64,000 bases of DNA. Source: Lepisosteus oculatus (taxonomy: Eukaryota > Chordata > Actinopteri > Semionotiformes > Lepisosteidae). Where the stretch lies: assembly GCF_040954835.1 (NCBI RefSeq), contig NC_090723.1:3606001-3670000 (forward strand). Direction: 5' to 3'. The notes under the pieces are model-generated. The model made no database searches, was not told the DNA's origin, and saw only the letters and a program-made list of their open reading frames with translations. The position numbers and the translations under genes are program-made. Shown here one piece after another: positions 37,544 to 47,534 of this stretch. Position 1 is the stretch's first letter. Every line of letters starts with the position of its first letter.

Positions 37544-37731
37544 ACTGTACTTCCTCACCAGAGGGAAAGCAGGACACTCAGAGATCACAATGAAGGTTCT
37601 CTCTTGCTCCCAGGGGATGCACTAGAAATGCACAGAGCACATTGCTATCAACAAGCGATCTGAAATGGAGAGAAGGATCTTGACGAGTAATGGCCCAGAT
37701 TTGGTTGGGCGAGTGTGTTGCAGGTCTGAAG

Positions 37732-40700
37732 TCACCAGTCCTTCTGCCTCTTGCCCTGCCTGGGGCAGAGTCTGGAGATGACACAGGGGGCAAGTGCCAC
37801 TGTGATGAGAGGCACGGCAGCGCTCTTGCAGAAGGACAGCAGGTAAAACAGCAGCTCCCTCTCCGAGGAGAAGTGGACCAGGTCCAGCAGCTGCAGTAGC
37901 AGCAGCGAGGCAGTGATGCAGCCCAGCCTGAAGGGGGCGCTGTGGCCTCGTTTCCCTGAGTGGCTCCCACTGGAGAGAGGAGAGTGCAGGCCCAGCCCCA
38001 GGCCGAACAGGGTGCCCAGGTTGCGCAGCAGGCTGGCGAAGGGTGTGGTGTCCATGTGCACCCACTCGGCTCGGACGCACCACCGCTTGGCTTTCTCCAG
38101 CGTCCAGAGCAGGTCCACCCCCAGCACCCGCAGGAGCAGGTAGAAGCCCAGGGCGAAGACCAGCAGGAAGAGGGTGGTGAGGAGGTACCTCTTCAGACTG
38201 GCGCTGTAGATCCACTGCACCCTGCTGAAGGCCTCAGCCACAATCATACCTGCCATTGACAGACAAACCAGGTCTTAATACACAGTAATGAATGGCAAAC
38301 AGCTTGCCCAGTGTCCTAGTCCCACCTTGGACCATACTCTCGTGAAAAGATGCACAAATGTGAAAACTGTAATGTTTTCCTAAACATTTCATCACCCAAG
38401 CACTTGGCTGCCACTGATTCAGGTTTCGCAGTAACTGAGCTCTACTTTCCACGTCACACTGACGTTGTTGGAGGCACAAGAAAAGCACGCGGAGCCAGTC
38501 AGCGGCAACGACCAGAACAGCACCGGGCACGTCGCCAGGGCCTCTCCTGCGGTCACTGACCTGAAATGACCCCTGTGACGACCTGGTGGGGGAAGTGGGC
38601 AGCCACATAGACCCTGGACATGCAGACGATGAGCTCGACGGCACACAGCGCCGTCCACAGCGCCACCCGCAGAGCCCTGAGCCGGGGAAGAGAGGGACAG
38701 AGAGTCCCGGAGATGAGGGGTTGAGTCTTACTCCTTCACCCTTGGGCTGCTATGCTAATTTAAGAACCGTTCAAACGAGAGGAGGCCATTCTTCCCTTCT
38801 TGCTCATTTCGGCAGTAAGCAGTTAAGTGATCCAAAGATCTCATCCACCTGCTTCTTGAAAACCAGGGCATCGGCTTCAATAGCAGAACTGTGTAGCTCG
38901 TTCCCTGCTCCCACAACCCTTTGTGTCAGGGTTGCCTGCTGCCTCTGCTTTCAGTTTTGCTGAGGACTTCATAAATATTTTATCATGGTGTACCATGGTG
39001 TCCACACGTTCAAATATACTACAGCATAGTGAAAGCATGCGAGTGCCACAGGGGCACAGTAATACAATCACGGTAAAGACTCAACGGATGTGCAAAATGG
39101 TACATTGATGAAGGTATCATTTCATAAAAGCTTCATTGTGGAGCTGGGGACATATTAATCTAGTATCGTTGAAAATCCACAGCACAGATGGGAGCTGTTG
39201 GTCTCGGCACTGATGACACACGTATCAAGCTCACCTGTTGAAGAGAGCAGAGTGATCTCTCTCAGAAGCAACGGAGAGGACGGCCATCACCATCACATAC
39301 CACACCCCCGCTGAGCCCATCGCATGCCCCGAGGGGCTTCCTGTGAACACACCAAGCACAGGGTCAACCCACAAGGGCCACAGGCCCCAGCCCCAGGTCC
39401 TTTTCAATGCTGCTTGGACAGGATTTTTCCACAAAACAGACCAAAAGAGATTTCTTCTGGATTTCATGGCAAATGCTCAGATTTGCAGTTTACATCAACA
39501 GACATGACCATGATGGAATCATATTCTTATCTACCAAATTAACACCTTATTTCATCCACGCTGTGCACAGAACTTCTTTTACAAATATATGTGAATGCAG
39601 CATATCCACTGTCTGATAGGTAACCATGTGCACTAGGAATACCAACAGAGGAGTCCATTCAGTACCTGGCCCGGTTTCACAAGTGATGGGGAACTGTCTT
39701 AGCACAGGAGCCGGTTCAGAACCATAGAACTGGGTCTCGTGAACCCACCAGTAGGGCCTCTCACCAAAAAGAACCCTGTGAAAGAGAAAAGAGCACAAAA
39801 ATAGCAGGACCCAATGAATCTGATTTTATCCAAGTTCATCTCTGCTTGAGTGAGCATGAGCTTCTCCCACTAAAGCCAATATTAAATTCAAACTTTCCCT
39901 CATTTCCTAAAATAAATGCGTGCGCATGTTTAATACTTGACACCCAAATTTCACCCACCTGGGTTTTGCTTACAGCTCTGGAGTCCTGACTTCACGATCT
40001 ACAGAACCCCTACAGACTAAAAGAAAGCTAAACCCAGGGGAAAGAAGGATAAAAAGAAGCGGAAACTTCAAGAATGTCCGTTCACACTGCGGTTTTGGTG
40101 GCCTATCTAGATATTCCCATAGTCTATGTTAATAAATATGGGAACTGTTCCACACTAAGCCCAGAAAAAGAAAACAAAACTTTTGTACAATCCGTCTTCC
40201 TGCCAGTTGCTTCACTGAGATCTTGTTTTTTCAGCTTTTTGCATACAGTAAAGACAATCTGTGCGCCTGAATCTATGAGCTACCCTTTTGTGCACAGGAA
40301 AATCAAATGTGCCATAACACTTGAAAATCATACATCTCTCCTTTAATTTGCTGCATTTAATTAGCGGTTTTTCCCCACAAAAAAGTGGGGACCATTTCCT
40401 GTCTGTTTCTGAACAACCGATTTCCTAAGCGCGGCACCCATGACAGTTTTGGGGGGACTGAGCTCTAAATGAAAAAATGAATCCACTCCCACAGCCTTGA
40501 GAACGGGGCGCTAACCCCTGGGATTTATTCCAGGGTTCCCGTGAGGTCGGATCAGAGACCCAGCAGCGGATTCGAGCGCTTAAGACGAGGGTGTGCTGGA
40601 AAAAAAAAATATTGTTCAGATCATTTCTACTCTAAGGCTTAGCAAGGACTCTCACGCTGACTAAGCAGGGTTACCAGTGACAGCCCTGGCACCACAAGGA

Positions 40701-40960
40701 GGAAAGAAGATGGCACAGGCCATCTGGAGAAAGCTGGCTCACCACTTCAGCACCAGGTTGAGCCAGTCCCCGATCACGGCCACCCAGATCAGCTTGATGC
40801 CCGCCTCCCTGCGCAGGTGGAACCAGACGGGGAAGAAGACGAAGAAAGGTGTGTGCAGGTCTGCCACAGAGGACGCCAGGTTGAACAAGCCCTCGTAGCC
40901 TCTGTAGTGGGCCTGCAGATGGGCCGTCAGGTTCACCCCGGCGCTGTGTAGCAGGTCCAT
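37732..40960 (-). CDS. g6pc1: Glucose-6-phosphatase catalytic subunit, copy C (inverted, divergent)
   Basis: G6PC hydrolyses glucose-6-phosphate in the ER lumen, the last step of gluconeogenesis and glycogenolysis. Five minus-strand coding exons: 40960-40743, 39775-39666, 39340-39235, 38676-38561 and 38249-37732. Lengths of 110, 106 and 116 nt for exons 2-4 are those I expect for human G6PC1. The 355-residue product keeps the catalytic set: KW VLFGERP, SPSGH and SRVYVAAHFPH (human Lys76, Arg83, His119, Arg170, His176). It differs from A and B in exon 1 (VADLHTPFF for IADLRNTFF), has no NSS sequon after the second exon's HET, and ends GKRQKDW instead of a KKxx ER-retrieval signal. Its exon 5 start is nearly identical to that of copy A. 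No break is seen, so it is likely a functional, diverged paralog. It converges with the amine oxidase and diverges from copy A. Confidence 0.92.
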
Positions 40961-41024
40961 GCTGTCCGTCTGCGCTGGGGCAGTGCGATCTGCACTCACA
41001 GCCCCTCTCCACTCTTCGCCCCAG

Positions 41025-41225
41025 AATTTATATGAGGACAACTTATTTGTTTGCTTTCACCAGAATCTAGGGCAAGTCCCTTAACCTTTAAACCCCCTGG
41101 GCCGCTGGTGCAAGCTTGTCTGATAAACAGTGTCAGTGGCCGGTCTTCCAAGGGGACCTCGCCGATTCTGTTTTCCCCCCTGGCACGAGCCGTGCTGATT
41201 GGCTAACAGAGAACGTCACGTGATC
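41025..41225 (-). promoter_or_regulatory. Promoter of G6PC copy C
   Basis: On the gene strand, upstream of the ATG at 40960: a TATA-like TATAAATT (41032-41025), a FOXO/FOXA-type GCAAACAAATA (41054-41044) resembling the insulin-response unit of mammalian G6PC promoters, an inverted CCAAT box (ATTGG on the plus strand at 41198-41202), and an E-box/CRE overlap (GTCACGTGATC at 41215-41225). Sites are seen; function is inferred. The GGGTCCAAAG and TATAAAA pair of copies A and B is absent. Confidence 0.45.
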
Positions 41226-41489
41226 TGTTTGTCAAGATCAGAGCTGGGTGGCAAATTTGTGTTTTTCAAACAAATGTATGCACGCACACAGGGTTAAGCA
41301 ACGATCAGGAGAACAGGTTGTTTTCGTGGTCAGGCTAAACTGCTGTGAATTCTACGAGCATCACAATGCTCTCTGCGTTTTTTTCCAGAGAGCTAAGAGT
41401 TGCAAAATGTGACGTGAGGAATGGGCGACACTGTACCCTTGACAGCAAAAAGCACAGAATGGCATTGTAGTGAAGCAGTGAGCAGTGTC

Positions 41490-41690
41490 CACATTGAACA
41501 ACATCTACATAGGAGTACATAAGAGCTCGTTCAAGAAGAGCACATGAGGGAATGCTACACAAGAGTGCATTAGAGAGATGTAGACAAGGGCACATGGGGA
41601 AATGCTACACAACAGTGCATTAGAAAGTGGTACACAACAGCACGTGACAAAATACTACACAACAGTGTGAGTGCACTACACAACCAGATA
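41490..41690. repeat. 50-bp minisatellite, about 4 units
   Basis: Units starting GCACATGAGG (41540), GCACATGGGG (41590) and GCACGTGACA (41640) are spaced exactly 50 bp apart and share AATGCTACACAA, AGTGCATTAGA and TACACAACA words. A more diverged unit lies at 41490. It is 0.5 kb upstream of the copy C promoter. Confidence 0.75.
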
Positions 41691-41904
41691 TAAGTGCACG
41701 ACAGAGCAATGGCACAGAGTGCAGTTCCAGAAGAGATTGTGATGGTGCCATTTGTCAAAGCGGATTGTTCTGCTCCGAGTTGGGAAGAAGGGGATGATTT
41801 CACCTGATTCTGAAAAAACCTTAGTTAAGCGAAAACCACATTTTTGTTTTCTGCCTCCTTCTTCTCTGCAGTGTATTTTCTCTAGCTTTGTTCAGACTGT
41901 TCAT

Positions 41905-42180
41905 ATTCCAGCGCCGCAGGCTTTAGCACCCCTGCCTCACAGCACTGGGGCCCTGGGTTCAATTCGCGATTCTGGGGCATGTCCTGTGTGGAGTGTGTAT
42001 GTCCTGTGCCATAGTCCAAAAACATGCTGGCAAGTTAACTGGCTCCTGGAAAAAGTGTCCCTGGAGTGTGTGTTTGTGTCTGTGTGTCTGCCACGTGAAG
42101 CATCGGTGTCCATTCCAGGGTCTACCCTGTCTTGTGCCCATTGCCTGCTGGGATAGGCTCCGCCCCCCCCTCATAATTTA
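41905..42180 (+). repeat. tRNA-headed, L2-tailed SINE copy
   Basis: CCTGGGTTCAATTCGCG (B-box-like), TAGTCCAAAAACATGCTGGC, GTGTCTGTGTGTCTGCC, CAGGGTCTACCCTGTCTTG and GGGATAGGCTCCGCCCCCCC occur in the family's order. It lies between the divergent G6PC copies C and A. Confidence 0.8.
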
Positions 42181-44060
42181 CTAACCATTCCAGCACAAAA
42201 AATAAGAAACCTCAGAGACTTCTCCAAGTCACTGTCAACAGCTAGGGAGTCTATATAAACTGAATTACTACTGGCCCAGTTAGTCACTCTTGCACAAGCA
42301 TATTATTGGCTCCTGTCTGTCAGAGAAAAACTACTGCTTGCCAATGATTAATCAATCTGTTTTAACACCAGAGGCTCCTCACATATGCCTCAAACAGTAG
42401 CCGTTACCAAAAGCTTCAGACAGGCCTTTCCTTAATCATTCACCACTTTTGAAGAAGGAAAAAAATGCAAAATAACAGCATCTACTGTCAGCTGGAGAAC
42501 ATCATTTTTGGCTTTGCAATTTACCACCCACGTTCATCTTAAGTACCCAGTTCTTACAGATGACTCTAGCTTGCTCCAAAACTCTTCAAATCTCATTATG
42601 GGCTTCTTTGCACAATGCCAGACATTTAAGTGATGGTGATGTTTAGCGAGTGCCGAGGTTGTCATCTTTTGTGATACTAATAAAAACAATTGAAGTCAAT
42701 AGGAAGTCCTTCTTCATTTATCTCACGGTGTGGCTCAGAAAAGACTTTGCTGACCCCATCCCTTCATTTCCGTCTCAGTCGTATTGGCTGAAATGGCCTG
42801 TTTCTTCAAAAATAAACAGGAGGGAAGAGTCAAAAGGGCACCCTGCAGTCTACAGCTTGTGAAGCACTGCTGGAGAGCTAGTGCGCACATAAACATCACC
42901 AGTCAACGTTATCGGAGCAGCCTGCTACAGCATGAAAGTGCAACGCATTAAAAAATGACTAAGGCCCATCTGCAGTTTCATGAGGAGGAAGTTAATTTTT
43001 AAAGGTCAGGACAAGAATATTGATTCAGAAATACCTCAGGGAAAAAAAAGAGGTATTTCTGACAAAGATGAAAGGCACATACCAGACACAATCATTTCAG
43101 AAACAGTCACCCTGCCTCACTGGGAATAAAGAGACATATTATCAGTTGATTTTTGTAACCACTTGTGCTAAATTGGAGTGAATAGGAGGCTAAATATGGA
43201 AGTATACAGTAGGTTTGCTAAGTTGGTGGCATGGACAAAACTCTTTTACTGAATGGGGTACAACTCGCCTAGAACTCGATAAATATGCACCTTCGTCATA
43301 GATATTAAAGACTTTGTTGGTAAAAATACCTTTAAATCTATTTCAAAACATTGCAAATGAAAAGGTCATTTGGACCTCAAAGATCTCACTGCTGCTGATC
43401 TAAGACCATGAAAACATGTTCACGTACTTCAGCAATTAATGGCAATATCTAAGAGCTACAACTGGGCAAAACATGAACCTAGGATTTCAATATCTCTCTG
43501 CCCCCCAATCTCATCATCAGGGTTCCCTTGATGCACTGAAAACCACAGCGCCTGATACCAGATGACTTTTAGGAAACTCTGTCCGAGATCTGTAACGACT
43601 ACTGAGGGACTGAGAAACACTGTCTCGCTGCATTTTAAAACTAGACTTCCCACTTCAAATATACCTGAGATGCAAGATTGGAACATAGCACTGGCAGGTG
43701 TATTAGTAAGGGTTGTTTTAAAAAAAGCGTTTCTAGCAAGAACAGTAAATGTAACTGTGTATAACACTTCAGATTATGGGTCACAGATGGCACTTATAGG
43801 CTCTTCATGAATGAACCACAGTTGTAATAATTGTGATACTAGACGTTGGGTGGCTAAGGGGTTTATCGAGCAGCCAGGGTCCAAAAAAGCAGTGTCAAGG
43901 TCACTGCTTAACTAGGTGGAGATACACAAACACGCAGGTTGAGTCAGGGCCACAGCTGTCTGAGGGTTAAGTCAAGTGTGGGCCGGTTTACAGCGGGGTG
44001 TTTTTTCACTGCCCGCGGGACTTGTTTGTGTGACTTGCTGCCGTGACGAAACTCGTCTTC

Positions 44061-44160
44061 ATTAACTATTTGGCACAAGATGTTTTCTCATACGTATACC
44101 TGCGGGTCCAAAGAGCAGCCCCCGAGCATGCGGAGTGGCTATGGGCACGGTGGTATAAAA
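44061..44160 (+). promoter_or_regulatory. Promoter of G6PC copy A
   Basis: GGGTCCAAAG (44104-44113), an HNF4/DR1-like word, lies 50 bp before TATAAAA (44154-44160), which is 90 bp before the ATG. ATTAACTATTTGGC starting at 44061 holds an HNF1-type half-site, resembling the HNF1 site of mammalian G6PC. The GGGTCCAAAG/TATA spacing is the same, to 1 bp, in copy B. Factor identities are inferred. Confidence 0.55.
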
Positions 44161-44249
44161 CCAGAGGAGGGGCGGCAGGCACAACAGTTCCCAACAGCGC
44201 ACTGCTGCTCACCCACAGCGCCACAGAGGCTGCAGCCACGGACGCAGGG

Positions 44250-47200
44250 ATGGACTTGGTGCACGACTACGGGGTGGGCGCCGTGCAGTACCTCCAGACC
44301 CACTACAGAGACGCCCAGGGCTGGTTCCTCCTCGTCTCCTTCATCGCCGACCTCAGGAACACCTTCTTCATCCTCTTCCCCATCTGGTTCCACCTGCGGG
44401 AGTCTGTGGGGGTCAAGCTCATCTGGGTGGCTGTGGTCGGGGACTGGCTCAACCTCATCTTCAAGTGGTGAGTGCTGTCCAGCAGGCGCTGTCCCTGCAG
44501 AAACATTGGTGGAGGCACTGGGTCAACAGATTAAATCTGTGTGTCTGACTCTGAGAGCCACAGCTGGACAAAAAGATACACAGTAGTGCCCTCCCTACTT
44601 TGACTGGAGGGCCCCAATGCTACAGGATCTACTGGGGTGATCAGGGGCGAAACATCATGTTCATCTTCTTAATTAAACCTCAAAACCGGTCCAATTAAGC
44701 AACAAAGACCTTAGCTACAATTTAGCTCAGAGTACTCTGTAGCTCTCCAGGAATGGGCAGGAGAATACTCTATAGCAGAGATCCCAGATCTCAGTGGTCC
44801 CAGAGAGTTACAGTGTCTCTTAATATTCCCTTCTTCCACAGCATTAATAATTTAATTGTAACACTAATAATGATTGATAATGGATATCACAAGCAAACCC
44901 ACCAGTGTAATGAATTAAAACAATTATGAGTAGAAAGACTTGATTAATCCCTATTCTATGGCGTAGTTCAAACTGTTACAAAAGCAAACTGCATTTTTAA
45001 TGCATTGACCTCGATAGTTGAAGGAATGACAGGGTCTTTTTGTGTAGGGTTTACGTACAAAAACTCAAAGATTTCAATGCAGAGGTTTGAGAAGTTTTTT
45101 TTAACATGTTCCTTTACAAGCACGCACCAGAACAATTTAGGCAAAAAAAAAGCTGAGTATAAGTACACCTAATAAAAAATATTCATCAAAGACATTTTGA
45201 TAAAATGACAGAATGAATTATGCTGGATTTCGCAATATTTATTTCGTTTCCTGACCAGCATTCTTTCTCCGGACAGGATCCTGTTTGGAGAGAGGCCCTA
45301 CTGGTGGGTCCATGAGACGCCTTACTACAGTAACTCCTCAGTGCCGCACGTTGAGCAGTTCCCCATGACCTGCGAGACCGGGCCAGGTGAGTCTCCACAC
45401 ACAATCTTTCCTCCTGCCTCGAGGCACAGTCAGCCTCTAAAATGTAAGAATGGAGCATGCCTGGAAATCATTCAGTGCAATCAATGATAAATACTGGGAT
45501 CGGTCATAGAGGCAGACAGTAGAGGCTTGCCCCCTGTTCCGAGCCTGAGATCACTGTATGAGCCAGTGACCCTTGGGCCTGCGTGTCAAGTTCCAGCTGC
45601 GCTTTGTGTTGGCGCCTCTGACCCCTCCTGCTGAGTGATCTCTCAATGGTTCTTGTTTTCAGGCAGTCCATCTGGCCATGCCATGGGAGCGGCGGGCATT
45701 TATTACGTCATGAGCACTTCCATTCTCGGTATCCTGCTGAAGAAACACCAGGCCAGCCCCCTGACAAACTGGTAAGGATGCCCTCACTCTAGTCTCTCTT
45801 CCTGCTCGGGCCAGCCCTAAGGCCCCAGATCGCTTCACCTGCGGCTTGTTAGCTTCTTGAACCAGAGAAAGCAACCGGCACGTCTTCGATGGGTTTCTAA
45901 CAGGCAGCACTGGGCTGCAGTAGATACTGCTGCCTCTGGCTTGTTGCATGTTCTTCACATGTTCCTGTAGGGTTTTGCTGGGATGTGGGGTTCCACTCAA
46001 TTCCCAGAAAAGTTCTGGAAAGGCTTGATTGGCTATTCCAATCTGCCTCTTTCTCCATGAGCACGTAATGGACTGACATCAGTGCTGCCAGGAAGAACTT
46101 TATACCTGATACCAGAGTACCTACAGTACCTGCGCAGGTCAGTGTGGGATCTCAGAGCTCTCCCCTGACAGCTCCTCTCTCTCTGGTGTCCTCCCTCCCA
46201 GGTGTGTGCGTGCCTCCTTGTGGACACTGTTCTGGGGCGTCCAGGTCTGCGTCTGCCTCTCCAGAGTCTTCCTTGCAGCCCACTTCCCACACCAGGTCAT
46301 CGCAGGGGTCATCTCAGGTCAGTCACCTGTACACCAGTTACAACGGGAGCAGGTGTGACATAAAGTTTGCCATCAAAACAGACACAGAGGTCTATACTCC
46401 TCTACAGGTCTGTGATCCTGCAGTACATTTGCCGGAAGCCAACTTTAGCAAAGTCCTCAAAGAAACAAAACTGAAGTTTGCCAGAAGAGCAGGGCCCAGG
46501 AGTTTCTCTTTGTTTCACCTTAATGTACAGTACAGAGGTCAAAATCAAGAAGCAGCTGAGCCTAAACATTCATTCCCATTTAAGTCCACAATTGTTAAGT
46601 TGATCTGATAACCTCTGAGGGTTCCTGCAGTTAAGGACTCTGAAGACTCACTTGCTTCTGTGAGTAACAGTGATCCCTAAAACTTGCCAGGCACTTCTGA
46701 GAGATTTACCTTGTCTCAGCCACTTGCTCGCCCTCCTGTATTGCACTGTGGAACATCCAGTGTAGCTCCAAACAGCCATCAGAGCATGCACGCAAGTCCC
46801 CAATTCACTAAGCTGTGGCAGCAAATGAGCTGGTCAATGGTGAACAACTGAAGACTGTGATGGTACATAAGGAGTGAAAGAAACAGTCTCCTATCAGCCT
46901 AAAAGGGAACACTGTAGCCCTCCAGGAACTGTGAGGATGATTCCACCTGATGTAATATACAATATAAGCTGTGATTAGATTCCTGTATTATGCTAATTTT
47001 AAAATTGTGCTGCCCTTCACAGGTATCATTGTGGCTGAGGCCTTCAGCAGGGTGCAGTGGATCTACAGCGCCAGTCTGAAGAGGTACCTCCTCACCACCC
47101 TCTTCCTGCTGGTCTTCGCCCTGGGCTTCTACCTGCTCCTGCGGGTGCTGGGGGTGGACCTGCTCTGGACGCTGGAGAAAGCCAAGCGGTGGTGCGTCCG

Positions 47201-47534
47201 AGCCGAGTGGGTGCACATGGACACCACACCCTTCGCCAGCCTGCTGCGCAACCTGGGCACCCTGTTCGGCCTGGGGCTGGGCCTGCACTCTCCTCTCTAC
47301 AGCGAGAGCTGCTCGGGCAAGCGGGGCCACAGCGCCCCCTTCAGGCTGGGCTGCATCGCCGCCTCGCTCTTCCTGCTGCACCTCTTCGACTCCTTCAAGC
47401 CTCCCACGCACACGGCTGCTCTATTCTACCTGCTGTCCTTCTGCAAGAGCGCCACAGTGCCCCTGGCCACCGTGGGCATCATCCCTTACTGCCTGTCAGG
47501 GGCGCTGAGCGCACACAGCAAGAAGACCCTCTGA
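44250..47534 (+). CDS. g6pc1: Glucose-6-phosphatase catalytic subunit, copy A
   Basis: Five coding exons: 44250-44467, 45277-45386, 45663-45771, 46202-46317 and 47023-47534, giving 354 residues. The product is a polytopic ER enzyme with the catalytic set [20 protein letters not shown] and [13 protein letters not shown], a luminal sequon NSS in the second exon, and the C-terminal dilysine signal SKKTL. The start is the ATG at 44250 because the position of copy B's first ATG reads ACG here, and the open frame reaching up to 44043 lies upstream of the TATA box at 44154. Translation should therefore begin at the counterpart of human Met5. Exon 3 is 109 nt, one codon longer than in B, C and the expected 106. 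Exons 1, 2, 4 and 5 are nearly identical to copy B; exon 3 is not. It is divergent with copy C and in tandem with B. Confidence 0.94.

Noticed and set aside
44043-44471. 142-residue open frame giving G6PC copy A a long N-terminal extension
   Set aside because: The ATG at 44043 lies upstream of the TATA box at 44154, and the added residues match nothing in the family.
46899-47411. Antisense and shifted-frame open frames over G6PC exon 5 (also at 37960 and 54589)
   Set aside because: They repeat in all three copies only because the exon is conserved. They are Gln/Pro-rich shadows.
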